Shown here one piece after another: positions 43,752 to 58,700 of a stretch of 64,000 bases of DNA. The position numbers and the translations under genes are program-made. Every line of letters begins with the position of its first letter. Position 1 is the stretch's first letter. Origin of the DNA: Salvia splendens (taxonomy: Eukaryota > Streptophyta > Magnoliopsida > Lamiales > Lamiaceae); NCBI RefSeq assembly GCF_004379255.2, contig NC_056037.1, forward strand, positions 11,294,902 to 11,358,901, read 5' to 3'. The notes under the pieces were generated by a model. The model did not search any database. It was not told the origin of the DNA and saw nothing but the letters and a program-made list of their open reading frames with translations.

Positions 43752-46700
43752 ATGCCGCTTTTCGTATCGGACGAAGAATACCGGCGGTGCTCGCACGATG
43801 CGGCGCTTTTGACGGAGAAAGCGGACGACTTCATCCGTGGACTGTACAATCAAATAGAGACGGTGAAGGCGGAGGCCGACGCTGCCTCCATCACTCTCGA
43901 GCAGACGTGCGCACTCAACGAACAAAAATACGTTTCCCTTTCCGCGGAGTACTCTTCTCTCCAGCTACAGAACTCCGAGACAAGTGCTTTGCTCGAACAG
44001 CGCGATGCTGAAATTGCGAGGCTGAAAGATGAGAAACAACAATTTCTGCTTCAGTCTGTGAGTCTTTATTTCTACCTTTTTGTTTTAGTCACTTGTTGGA
44101 CAATTGTTAACTCGCGGTTGCTTTCTGTTTCGGCTCCTAGATTGAAAAGGATGGGGAGGTAGAGAGGTTGATGAGGGAAGCATCAGAGCTTCATAGATCG
44201 AAGAGGCAGCTGATGGAGTTGGTGGAACAAAGGGACTTGGAAATCAACGAGAAAAATGCTACAATAAAGAGTTATCTTGATAAGATTGTACGCTGCCTTA
44301 ATTCATTTTTCTTTCCTGTATATGTTTTTCTTTGGTTTTAGTGGACTACATTTATCAAACCATGCTGCTCTATTTGTCCAGGTCATTGAATAGTTACCTA
44401 TGGTGTACATAATCTGTGTCTCATTTTAATTTTGATAAGAATATTTTTGAAATATTTGCTTTAGAATGTTAAAATTTCAAGCTCCATCAATAACAACCCA
44501 GTTGCATTCATGAGTGTTGCATATTGATTCATTGACTGTCATGATTTGAAGGTTAATTTGACTGAAAACCTTGCATCAAAAGACGCACGGATAAGGGACA
44601 TAGAATCTGAATTGGGGCGATTGCATGCAACATCCGACCGTTTATTGCAGGTGAGATGATTTGTTCATTTTCCCTAGATAATTTTGCTGTTTCTGTTCTC
44701 ACTTAACTTTCCATTACAATTCAATTTTCTATCATTGTTTTGATTCTCAACATGTATGTTATTCTATTTAAAATTACTGATATCGACAAGCATCCAGACA
44801 AGCATGTGGAAATCTTATGATCAGGACTGATATACACATCTATATATTCCCTGTTTACTGCACTTGCCACTCCTTATACAAAAATGCAATCTGAGAAAAT
44901 TCATCTAGTGACATCTTCAATTTATTGTAATGTTGTTTTTCCCTGTGGACATTTAAGAGTCTTGTCATCATAAATTCATAACACATATCATGACATTCAA
45001 TGTCAGAAGCTGGTTAGTCAAATGTATCTAGCACATGAATTACAATATTATGTGTACTTGGTGGACCCTTAAATTTAGAGTATCTTTGATTTGCTTTCTG
45101 GCATTCTTTTTTCACATGTTTGATGTACTCAGACCTGGTATTGTAAAGAGTGCCTCTTGACATTTCTTTCCTAGCGAACTTCAGTTTAGTGTATGGTGGT
45201 ACTAATAATACATCTAATTTGGAGCTGAGCAGGAGAAGGAGCTTCTCGAGAGGCATAATTCATGGCTTAATGAGGAGTTGACGATTAAGGTTAATGATCT
45301 GATCCAGGTTCGGAAGGAATATGGAGTATATGAGGCTGATATGTCTAGCAAACTTGCAGATGTAAGATTTTGTTTCTCTTGGACCTTTTGAGGAAGAAAG
45401 GAATGATTCAATAGCTTTACCATGCATAGTTTCTTAGAAATATGTTTCACAAGCTTAATCACTTTACTGATTCCAGGTTGAACACAAATTGAATGAGAGT
45501 GCCAATTCTTTGAAATTTCACAAAGACAAAGCGAGAGAGTTGGAGGAGAAACTGGCATCGATGGAAATAGTGTGTTTCTGTTACATCTCTAATCTACAAA
45601 TTCTATCATCACATCAATGTTTGATCACTCTGACTATGTGTTTTATGTCTTGTTTGTTTAGGAGTTGTTGTCAACTAGAGATGCAGCTGCTGCTGCTGAG
45701 CAGCGTTCCTCAGCTGAAATTTCAACAGTAAGTTTCACACAGCAGTCATGCTTATGATTTCATCTGAATCAGATACCTGTCTTACCATATTATCTGCTGC
45801 ATGGTTTTCTTTCATATATTCCAAATTGATTACATTTTGTGAACTTACTATTAGTCACCACTGTTATGATACTTGTTTGAAGTAAAGATGGTCAATGCAT
45901 TGAGTAAAAATATTTGTACATTGTAGCACTCTTGTCATTCATGGATTTATGTTATCCATTTTCTGTATTTTTTTCTTATGTTTAATTTACGTTGATGCGA
46001 GTGACCAGAGTCATTTATTTATATGCACATAACTTTGCTGTACGCCTGTCCCATGCAGTCTAAGGGTCAAATTTTTTTGTAGATAACCAAACTTGCTGAT
46101 TTATATAAAGAAAGCTCGGAGGAATGGTCCAAGAAGGCAGGAGAACTTGAGGGAGTCATCAAGGCTCTTGAAGTGAGCTCTGCTTATAGATACTATGTTC
46201 AATACCAGTTTGCTTCATTAAATATTTTATACATTTGAAATGCTATAATTTATGATGCTTTTTCTAAGCAGACTCACTTAAATCAAGTTGAAACTGAATA
46301 CAAAGATACGCTTGACAAAGAAGTGTCTGCAAGGAAGGAAGTGGAAAAGGTATGTATGTCAGCAAGTTCATGATTTGCTGGCAATAATTAGTTCTTTTTT
46401 AGTTTATGTGTTCTCTTTGTCCGAGTTGTGCCATATTTAACAAACTTCCATTGACTTTCTGCTGGAGTAGGAATATGCTGATTTAAAAGATATGCTACAA
46501 AGCTGCCAAACAGAATTGGAGAAGTTAAAAAGAGGAAATGAACTTCAACACCTTCCTCTGAGTAGTTTTACAACTGGCTCGTGAGTTGTTTTGGAACTTT
46601 AAATGCATTTAAGTACATATTCTACAAGCTGGTATTCATGCTTTCCTCTTTCTGTATTCAGGATCCTCAATTTGTAATATTTTCTTCTTAATTGGTGTTT

Positions 46701-49700
46701 AGTAAAGTGGAATGGAAATGGGAAATATAATGGTAATAGGAAATTAGAAATGAATGAATTTGTGCCTCCTAACCCCGCGGGGGGGGGGGGGGGGGGGTTA
46801 TCAACCGGCATTTTTCATTCCTTCTCCATTAAGTCTGCTCCAAACCCGCCAACCAGGCAGCGCTGTAGTTTCTTGACTCTCATTTTAATATTTACATAAT
46901 TAATTTGGTCAAAGTTGCTGAACAGGAGGGGAAAAGGCCAGTACATTATGGTAGATGATTTATTTTATGCCATCTTGCTCTACATTTTTTGTTGTGTGCG
47001 CTTGATTGACAAATATATGCTCATAGCCTCATACAGACAGTTCATAACTCTGATATGTTTTACATTTCTAGTACAGTTGCACTTACTTTGGAAGTTTCCG
47101 GTGGTCTTAGTTTATCTGCAGAATGACTGACGTTTGCTGCATGTATGCTAAATTAATTTATTCATTCGAGATAAAAAAAATTATCATTATATCTCGACTA
47201 TGATTCTAGGATTGCCTTAATTTAGTCAATGTTATCAATCTCGTGTGGCGGCTTATGGCGGTTTGCCTAAAAACCGCCACAAGGATATGGCGTATTAGTA
47301 TGGCGGATATGGCGGTCAAAAATTAAATAAATAAAATAATACTTATATATTTATATATAATTCAAAAATTTAAAAATATTAAAAATATAACATCTAAAAC
47401 ACTTTAAACAATTAATAAAGCATAATATACCACTCTAACCACCATGTTTCTTGCATAATGCCCTATTCCTAAATGCAGTACACACGCAATGTTGTCAAAT
47501 GTCGGATATGGCGGTGCTATGGCAGCGACATGGTGCTATGGCGTTTCCACCACCTAACGCCATGCCATAGCGCCATGGCGCCGCCATATCCGCTATTTGA
47601 TAACATTGAATTTAGTTAGACACTTAATTAAATTTTTTATTTTGCTATCCAAGCCTTCAATTATTCTCTGTGTACACTCTGATTTTTTTGTTATATTGCT
47701 TCTTTTGGAATTTTAAGCCTGTCATTTGTTTCTCCAATCGAAATGAAGGGTCATTGCTGTATGAAGTTAATAGCTAGTACTATTTGTTAATGCAATCTAG
47801 TATCCCTGCTTGTTTATGTGTACTATTTTCTAGAAATTCATGAAGCTTATACTCATTACTGTGTCTATGTGATCAGAATAACAATTTGTAACTTTATTGA
47901 CAAAAAGCTGTTTTTGAACATGCATTCTGATTTGCATAGTTGTGTTTCTCTGAACTTAATATGCAATATTATCTGTGGATGGACTAAACCTGTGTTTGTA
48001 TGTTCTTTCTTTTAGATTGATAAATTCAGTTGATGCTGGTGAAATGGTTTTGGATGATCGAGCAATTATTCCTATAGTTCCTGCCGGAGTTTCTGGAACA
48101 GCGTTGGCAGCTTCACTTCTTAGGGATGGATGGAGTGTGAGTACTATCTCTTTTATGTATCTTGTGATATATCTTAGAGAGCAGTATAATATTCACTTTA
48201 GTACTTTGTGCAAAGAAAGTTCGTGGGCCTAACTTTAGCTCATTGTGTAATTCTTTTGATCTTTGTTCTTTATTTTCCTTTTGAAGCTGGGGAAAATATA
48301 TGCAAAATATCAAGAGGCTGTTGATGCTCTACGGCATGAGCAGTTGGGGAGAAAGCAATCCCAAGCTATATTGGAGCGTGTGCGATCTCTTTGGACCTTC
48401 ATCTCTATAAATAGAAAGGCTTTTTTGCAGTTGTTGGAAGTATACTCCAAATTCTATTTTATATTATTACTCTTTCCTTACCTTCAGATTTCGTTTGTTA
48501 GGTGCTTTATGAAATTGAAGAAAAAGCCGGAGTCATCATTGATGAAAGAGGTATTCTGATGTGTGTGAACTATGAAACAGATTTAGTTTTTGATCGTATA
48601 TGCTTGCTATTGAAAGTTTGTAACATTAATGTATTACTAAGTACAAGTCGACTCTTTTATATGCTATAGCCTGCCAATTTGTGCCTCTTGTTCCCTTCTT
48701 TCCCGTGTGTTATCCTTCTATTCTTGCATTCTCTTGCCATCTCAAATAATACTATTTTTGTAGCGAAAAAACAGTGAAGGGTATAGATCTCTTCTGATGC
48801 AATCAATGACTGCTTCACATTTTTTTCTTTAATTTTCTTTCCCTGTCTCCAAATTTTATGCGCTTTGTCAAAGCCCTAAGCAATAAGCTCTTTTTGTAGA
48901 AGAACATGAAAGACTTGTCGAGGCCTACTCTGCTTTAGATCAGAAACTGCAGCAGACACTATCAGGACATTCCGCTCTGCAGATTACCGTTCAGGAACTC
49001 AAGGTTTGTCACTTGGTCTGTTTTAAAATGTTTTTAACTGAACACATTGGCTCTGTGGGATACTATTCTTTAGGTTGTTGCTGATCCAATTTCTCTTTCA
49101 GGCTACGTTAAAGAGGCAGGAGCGTGACTATGCAGTTGCTCAGAAGGAGATTGTTGAGCTCCAGCAACAGGTTTGGTCGCGAAAATTTCATTTTCTTAAT
49201 ACGATAATGTTCTATTGGTTTATTTTAATATGACGAGGCTTTTGAAAAAATATATTTGGGATTTACTTTGTATATGAACAATGTAGTTTTCTTCAGTAGG
49301 TAGTATATGGTTGAGGATGGCAACCTTTATATTCTACACCTGTTTTGTTGTCTTAGGTGGCTGTACTGTTAAAGGAGTGTAGAGATGTCCAGTTGCGTTG
49401 TGGATCAGTTTCCCCTTATCAAGATGATCAGCTCATTAGTGGGATTTCTGTGCCAGTGGGTACTGAATCTAGAGCTGAAAAAGTCATATTGGATCACCTG
49501 GTAGATGTTTGTCTACTTTTCATGTACTCTTGCATTATTCGAGTAAGAAATTAATGGCCATTGAACTTTTTTACTCCTTACAGTTGACCTTCAAAGACAT
49601 AAATGGATTAGTAGAACAGAATGTCCAGCTGCGCAGTATTGTTCACAATCTATCTGATCAGATTGAAGATAGCGGAGCAGAGTTAAAGGCAATATGCAGC

Positions 49701-52700
49701 CTCTATGCTATATAATACTCCCTCCGTCCCATAGTAGATGTCACACTTGGGAGATAGCACGGGATTTTAGGAGATGTTATTTTGTGTGTTAAGTGGGGAG
49801 AGAAAATATAATTTTATAATTGATATGAGAGGGAACTTTTTTCCAAAAGAGGAAATGTGACATCTTTTGTGGGACAAACTAAAAAGGAAAGTGTGACATC
49901 TACTATGGGATGGAGGGAATATTTTCTATCATGTTTATTCAGTGATATTAAACTAGGGACCTTGAAAAATTTGCAGGAAAAGTATGAGAAGGAGCTTCAG
50001 ATGCATAAAGAAGAGACTGTGTCTAAAGTTAAAGCAGTATTGCAGAGGGCAGAGGAACAGGAGCGCATGATTGAGTCGCTTCATACCTCTGTAAGATTCT
50101 AAAAATGCTCGGTTTGTAAATCTCTAGTATTTTTTGTGCAAGTTAAAGTTATATTGGATAAGCTGTTTTGATATGCAAATAGGTGGCCATGTACAAGAAG
50201 CTCTATGAAGAGGAGCAAAAACTTCGTGCTTATCCTACTCATGTGCATGAAGCAGTTCCAGGTTCTTCCTGCTGCTATACGTTCTTTGCTGTGTTTTATC
50301 TCATGTCCTTTATTTATCCTCTAAACTCTAACAAGTTTACAATGTGGAGTGTCTCGTATTTTGTTATCGTATTGGGCATTCCGAAAATGATGTATAGTTC
50401 CCCGTTTTAACTAGTTTCTATTACAAAGTCATGAAGATATTGACTGTATTTTTATATTCAAACATTAGGATTCAAACATAGCCCTTTTCTTTTTGTTGAC
50501 CTTTTTTAACAATGAACAATAGTGCATCATACATTATCTTCTTTATTTGAGCTTTTGTCCCCTTTTCTGTTGTTTTCCACAATACTCTTCTAGAATCTTT
50601 CTATTTTCTGTTGTTTTTAAAGGCAATATTTTCTGTTTCTAAAGAACTGCTGATTAATTAGCGATATATTCATTTTGCAGAGCGAGGAGGCAGGGAGATT
50701 ATACCGATACAAGAAAATAGCCATGTATCGATCCATAAAAATTATAGGATGATAATTGCATACATTGTTGTTCTGTCTCGTATTCCTCAGCCTTATTTGT
50801 ATAATATGATAATTTATAGGAGGCATCAAGAAAGCATGAACATACTTTAGAGCGTCTGAGAAGTCTGGAAGAAGATTTGGCGAAGTCCAAGTAAGCATAT
50901 GCTATGCTTGCTTGTGTTTTATCTTCTTGGTTTTTATGTTGTCGAGCGTCTCATGTTTTCATTCTTGTTTATATTTTTATGATATTCTTTCCGGTAACTT
51001 TGTGGTTGTAAAATGAGTTTCGCACCTTTCACTTCTCTTCTCATCAAGTTAAGGGAAAATTGATCTGCTTTATCAACCACCACAGTGGTGAACTAAATTT
51101 GAGGTGAAACATTATCAAACTTTCACATCTAAGCACTTCTTATAGGTCACCCTGGGCAAGTAAGACATCTTCTGACATCTTTAGAGCACTGTAGAGCTAT
51201 TGATTCCTGACCTTTTGGTTAGATTGTTTATCAATATCTCATGGTCTATTAGCCACAGTGGCTTATAATGTACTCCCTCCGTCCGCCATTAAATGTCCCA
51301 TTGCTATTTTGGGATGTCCACCATTAAATGTCCCATTTCACTTATTTTTGGTACATGGCCCCACATTCCACTAACTTCCACCCACTTTTCTTTATATTCT
51401 TAATTCTTAAAACCCGTGCCGAGTCAAAGTTAGCCATTTAATCCTGGATGGGAGGAGTATTACTTTGGGTTTTGCATGTCCTCTCTGAGTGGGTGAAATT
51501 TCAAATATTGGTGAAATCTTAGAAGAAACTATAGTGGTATTACAGTATCTTAGTCTTAGCTTGTTGAAGAAATTATGTCCACTCAAATGTGGGAATTCGA
51601 TCCCAATTGGGCATTGTGTGTGAAATTTAATGCAGCAATCTATGTTTAATTTGTACCATCATATATGATTGGTTGCTACGAATCAAGCTAATCTATTTGA
51701 CAAAATTGTTACACCAATATTTATTTTTATCAACATCAACTTCCATTGTAAATTTGTAATGCCGGAAACTATTGTATTATGCCACCAGGGGCAGTGCAAT
51801 TATATTTGAGCATAGATCTATTGATATTATCAGTGGGACTTCCGCAATGAAGTAAACAATGACCAAGACTATGTCCAACTCCTGTTGAATGGATTTCCTA
51901 GATTTTGCTATACCTTACCAAATATAGCAGAAGCAAAATTGTTAGTATTATTAGGAACATGATGAAAATTATCTGTTTCAGAGGGAATAGGGAGAAAGTT
52001 GTATTAATATTTGTGGAGTTAGTGAACTTGGTTAATTTTATAGGTAAACAAGGCATGTAGACTTGGAAGTTAATGGGATTTGATTTCAGATCAATTGTTT
52101 AGAAATCAGTGCAATTTCAGTATTGACTTATTGAGTTGATCGTGCATAGTTATGGGGGAATTAAGTTTTAGTTATATTTCACAACACTTTCTTATGATTC
52201 CCATGGAGATGCTTCTGGTAGTAAGATGACTTCTTATGCCTTTAAGTTTTAACACATTAACTACATTGTACTGTTGGATAAACACACAATGAATTCTGTC
52301 ATTAGTAAGTTTAGCTTTATATACTAATGGAACATATTTATTCTTCTACTTCAGGAATGACCTCATTTCATTGCGATCTGATCGTGATAGATTGGAAACG
52401 GTAGCAATGTTTGCAGAAGAAAAACTTGGCAGGTTTATGAAGGAGTTTGAGCAACAGGTTTATTTCTTTGGTGTTATCCTTAGGAGTGGCATAAACCTGT
52501 TATTTGTGGAAGCTAATGGAAAATTATTTTACTTGACTATTTTGTATGAATCTCCGTTTTGGGTAAACTTTTTGTCTGATGCGTGACATGTGTTGCCTTG
52601 ATTTATGGTTTGCACCAGAGGGAAGAGCATAATGGAATTAGAGCAAGAAATGTTGAGTTCTCTCAGATAATAGTGGACTACCAAAGGAAACTCCGTGAAA

Positions 52701-55700
52701 GTGCAGAGTCCTTGGATGCTGCCAATGAACTGTCTCGCAAGTTAACAATGGAGGTATCTTTTTAGATCTCTCTTCGGTTATGTTAACTCTAAGATTTTTA
52801 TTGATTACATATATTGTTTCTCTTTTAGGTATCAATTTTGAAGCAAGAAAAGGAAATGCTTCAGAACTCTGAGAAAAGAGCTTCTGATGAAGTTTGTAGT
52901 TTGAGTCAGAGGGTTCATCGACTTCAGGTAATCTTCTCTTATATTTTAAAATTTTAACTAGGAATACATTTAGATACCCATGCCATGTGGGTAACTGGAC
53001 TCTGCGAGTGCAGTATCATAAATATTATTGTAACAAAAACTCCAAGTGATTAATAACGTGTAAAAAGATGTATTCTAACTGGCAATAATTTGACTGTGCT
53101 TGTATCTTTGCTCAGGCCACTTTGGACACCATGCAGAGTGCAGAGGAAGTGCGTGAGGTAGCTATTCTTTTCCCACTTTGTTCCTCTTTAAGGTTAGCAG
53201 TCGCGACTCAAATGTCTTCATTGTTTAGGAGGCTAGAGGTGTTGAGAGGAGAAAACAAGAAGATTATGCAAACAAAATTGAGGTACTTCTTTCCTGTGAT
53301 TTGTTGCATATGAGAATGTTGACAGAAACATGGTTTCTCTAACATTTCCAGCATGCATACAAGTGTTGCAGTTGAATTCTGAATCTGAAGTTTGTCAATA
53401 TGAAAAAGCCCCATTTGTTGGTTACATATATTAAAGTACTTTCTATGCAGAGAGAATGGGCTGAGGCAAAAAGAGAACTTCAGGAACAACGAGATCTTGT
53501 TCGAAGCCTTTCTCTTGACCATGGGAGTAGTTTGAAGGATGCTCATAAACAAATTGATGAATTGAACAAAGAATTGGCTAATTCTTTGAGATCTGTGGCA
53601 AATGCTGAATCTAGAGCAGCAATTGCAGAGGTGCATCTGTGTTATTAGTGTTTGTTATATGCAAATGGAATTTATGTTGTCATCTTTTATTGCTCTTTTC
53701 CTTCGAGTCGATGGTTTTTGTGACTGGTCTGAATATGTTATCCAGGCTCGATATTCTGATCTGGAGAAGATTATGGAATCTACAAGGACAAAGGTATGGC
53801 CTAGACATTTTGGATCTTCTATACTCTATCTTGCCTCATCCCCATCCCAGATAAAAGAGTCAGAAAATAGTGTGGGAACAATCATGCATATTATACATTA
53901 AATTATGAAAATATTTGTAGTGATGAACTGCTATTAGCGTAGACATTCATAATAAATTAATAATTCACATTTGCATGCAAGTAAATTATGCTCTGCTAGT
54001 TCAAGAGTTCTATGGAATTTAGGTGATGATTGGTATGCATGGATGGAATAACGTGAGAATGGAAGGAACTTGGAATGATGATGTGTAGTGAATGAAGTAA
54101 ATGGCAAACTCCTGTAGCTTTACTAGGAATGCCATACAAATGAAATTGCAATTGCTTTCATCAGTCATTACAGTAGTTGGTATCAAGTTATTAATTCCAG
54201 ACACTGAATGAAATTTATCTGAAATGATCAAATATTCTGAAAATTCTTTATTATTATGTTATTATTATATTCTGAAAATATTCTTTATTCCATGTTATTA
54301 ACTCTTGTAAGATATTTGCGTCCTCCTCGTAACTAGTTCAAATTATTAGTGAGCTTTATAATTTTCTTGTGAATTATATTTGATAATATTAGCTGTACCT
54401 TTTTTTTTCTTAAAGCCTGTTAAATTCTGAATAAAATTAGAAATCTCGTCTCTAATTTTCATTTCCACCTTAGAGTTTTTCCACATGAATCTGATCAAAT
54501 GGCCGATGAGTGTTGATAGTGGACCTTCTATTGTCTTTCAAAATTTTCTGTTCTCAAACTACTAGGTGTTTCTTCCTATTTTCTTTCATATTTTTCTATA
54601 CACTGCAGGGTTCTGACGGTGTTGATAGTGGACCTTCTTCTTCTTCTGAAAAGGTACTTAAAACATTCAGGCTTCTGATATTTGTTATGTATCTTGTCTT
54701 TTGTTTACCAACTCGAATAATACCCTCTAAATTTGGTGCAAATAAACATTTTTTACTTGTACACGTGTCCAATCTTTCAATAATTCTTGCTGTTGTTTCT
54801 TACACTCTGTAATGTAAAACGATGAAACAAGTAATTATATGGCCGTGATGAGTCATATGAGTATGATAAAGAACAGATTGGCTTTCCATGGTTAATCCTC
54901 GCACTAATGGTTATGAACTAATGATATCTAAATTATTAGATATCCTCTCACTAATGGTGCCAGACTGCCTTGTGCCAACATCCTATTTTTTCCCAGCACA
55001 TCAGCCACCTGCCCCATGTCCCATGTCCCATGTCCGACATGGTGACAAGTGAGATTGTTAGTTCTTTCCTGTTTCTCATTCACGGCGTCCCCTCTCCCAG
55101 AAATCAGGATACCTTCTGACCTAATTTATCCATCTTCCCTTGTGAGTCATGTAATAGATTATTCTATCTTCTCAGAGCTGTGGTGCTTGTGCCACCAATG
55201 TTGTCAAAAGCGCGCTTGGGGCGTGGGGCGTACAAGTATAGATGAATGACGGTGGTTTAAATATTAGAATGAGATTTTCCCTTTTGCGTCAAGTGTTTTA
55301 CTGCCATCTAACTAGTCTAGGCACGTCACTGAGAAAGTTGTAGCTCATCTGTTTAACTGCTTCAGCATTGAGGAATAATTAATTTCAGGAAAAATATATG
55401 ATTAGCAGATTATGACAGCATTGGGGTTAACTTATAGGCAGTAAATTTGTAGGTCTACTACCATGCTGTAACATCACTCTTCTGTTTCTGATATATTTTT
55501 ATGTTTCTGATAACCCTCTATTGGGCTTGCAATACTTTAAGTATCATTGTTCCATGTAATTCTACCAACAATTTGGTATGGAAGGATTAACCTATAGTTT
55601 GTGTTTCCAGGAATCTGTGTGAACAAAAGTCTTCACAGTTAATCAAAATCTCTGCTCCTGTGCTACCTTGTCTCTTTGATCTGAACTTGTGATATCCTAA

Positions 55701-58700
55701 TCTAATAATATTGTGATATAATCATCACCAGTCAGCTTAAAAATAATAACCAAAGTAAAATTTTGGAAATGTTTGTTAGTGATTTCTTTGCTTTGCTGTA
55801 AAGAATGAATCTTTTTTTATACACTGAAAATGATCATATTCACTTTCATATGTTTTAGATGCTGGCCAAGTTTAGGGATGAAATCGAGAAATTAAGGGAG
55901 GAAGCAGAGGCAAGCAAAAATCACATGCTTCAGGTATGTTCTTGTCTTGTTTGGGTGTTTACATTCTGCCTTTAGTTAGAAGTGCTGAATTTCATTTGTC
56001 CACACCAGTACAAGAGCATCGCTCAAGTAAATGAAGAAGCCCTCACACAGTTGGAGTTGGCCCATGAGAATTTTAAGAAAGAGGTATTGTTGTGTTTTAT
56101 CCTCCCGTAGTTGTCTGCTTCACTGACCTAATTTTCCAGTGCAATTTTATGTCTTTTCATGTTATAGGCTGATGAAGTTAAGAAGTCACTAGAAAACGAG
56201 ATTCATTTGCTCAGGGAGCATGTTAATGAACTTGAGAGTGAATGTAAGCTAAAGACTGAGGAAGCAAATTCTGCAACTTCTGGGAAAGAAGAGGCTCTTG
56301 CTGGTGCTTTATCTGAGATTGCTAGTGTAAAGGATGCGTTTTCTGTTAAAATGTAAGCTTTCATATGCTCTATGTGAAGTTGTGAACATCCTTTCAGTGG
56401 ATGATTTACAATACATCTTGGAAGGCCTGAGAAGTGAAGTTCATGAAAATTGTTGTGGTGCTAAATAACAATGATACTTCTGCAGCGTTCAAACAATTCT
56501 TCTTTGTAATTTGAGTATGCAAATAAACAAGTTGGAGTCAGGTGTATGAATTTGTATGTGGTACTGGACATTAGGTAAAGCTTATGTCAGGTGTATGAAT
56601 TTGTATGTAGTACTGGACATAATCTTCTTGTTTTCTTGTAGGCACAAGAATTAAGAAATGATGTTTAGAGATTTAAGTGAAGAGAGAATAAAGTAGGAGA
56701 GAGTAATTGTGTTATATTTTGCCAAAAAAGGAAATGACTCACTTTAGGTGGGATGTCCAAAAAAGTAATACGAGTCTCTTATGGCGAGACAGGGGGTTAT
56801 TTTCTTGCATGTGAGATTATCTAAAGTTGTATGCCTTTAATTGTGACAGATCACAGATTGTAGTCATGGAATCCCAAATCTCTACATTGAAAGAAGACTT
56901 GGAGTCGGAGCATAAGAAATGGCGAATTGCTCAAGACAACTATGAGAGACAGGTTCCTTCCGCACCACTTTACTCTCTGCTATGTTATGTTACAATGTGT
57001 GTTAAAAGTGTAATATGTAGGAATTATTACATTATAGTATTATGTGTACCCTGCCATTTTATATTTATTTTGATTTATAACTATCTCCACCTTTTGAGGT
57101 TTAGTCATCGTATCTGTTCATGTTTATTTCTTTTGATTTTGTAATAAAATTGTTTCTTATTAAAACAAATTGTTCCATAACAGTTTGGTAAGAGCTTCAA
57201 GTTTATATATTTGTGTACATTTGTTTAAAATCTTGTTTCAAGTAGCTGGTTTTCTGAAAAGAAATACATGACCATATTTGGTTGATGTTTTTTCTTCCAG
57301 GTTATTCTACAATCAGAAACTATTCAAGAGTTGACGAAAACATCACAAGCCTTGGATTCGGCACAAAAAGAGGCATCTGAGCTCCGTAAAGTGGTAGATG
57401 TGCTAAAGACAGAAAATGTATTACCCCTTTCTACTGCATATGTGATTTTCTCCTTTTATTCTTATGATTGGTGTTAATTTGGAGGCAGAATAGTATTCCC
57501 TCCATTCCACAGTAGTAGAGACATTTCATTTTCTGCACTCGTTTTGGAAAAATGATAATAAATAGTTAAAGTAAAAAAAGAGTAAAGTAAGAGAAAGAAT
57601 AATGTAGATAAGACTCTTCTCTACATTATTTTCTCGTTTACTTTATTCTTCTCTTAAACGAGTGTAGAAAATGAAATGACTCTACTACTATTGAACGGGG
57701 AACGGGGAACTGAGGGAGTAGTTGATTGTATAAATGAAGTTGAGAATTATAGAAAATTCCTATTTTTCTTGTGGCATAGGCAGGTATTATATATGTGTGT
57801 ATATATGGTTTTGTTCAAATAAAACCTTTTATTGTGAGAACTGTGAGAATGCTTGCTTGCACAACACCCATTAGTCACTTGCGCTGAACCTGTAATTTAC
57901 TGCACTGAACTAGTTCTACACTCAGCAAATATTGCCAGCGAATTCCCATATAGGTTCAATTTTCAAATGACTTATAGGTATAGTGCAAGTCAGTTATATG
58001 TGCAGTGGAAGCCTTCTCACAGATTTCACAATAAGAAATTTTTATGTTTAGTAAACCTTATATGTTTATATTATTTGGATTTGGTGACTAGTATTTGTGC
58101 AGGTATGACGTTGTTGATTAGGGAAGGTATTTACTGGTATTTTTTAAAAAGGCCACCTTGGGCTAGGAGTGCATTCATTATGTATATATTTGAATTTGGT
58201 TACTGGTTTAAATTCTCGTATGACATCATTGATTTTGAATGATTTGTTATTTCTGGTATTCTTTGTAAAAACCACTTTGGACTAGGAGGCTAGGAGCCTA
58301 CCATTTTTCGTAAGCCTCTAGAAATCATTATACTTGAGTATATGAAATTCATCCATTGTCTGGCTCGTAGTTTTTAATCCCACCACACAGTTGGGCTCAT
58401 AAGAACATGGAACATATCATTCAATGGGAGGAGGTATGGAATGCTGGATAAGCATATCTGTTACTTATTACGGAAGGGATGAACCTCATCTAATATATAG
58501 CATGAAATGAATCTAATGAACATATTTTTCTCCAGTAAATATCTTAACCTGAAAAGCCTAAAAGCTGAGACATATTATTGACAGTTTTATGTATGTATCG
58601 CTGTTTGAGTATCTTTCCAGCAGATCCTACGCTAGTTTAGGAAGTTATGCTACTTCAACTTCCTTCCACAGTATTCTTCTTGCAAGAGGTTTATGCAATT

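Noticed and set aside
53997..54200. Possible MITE in NUA intron 27
   Set aside because: No clear terminal repeats or target duplication could be paired.
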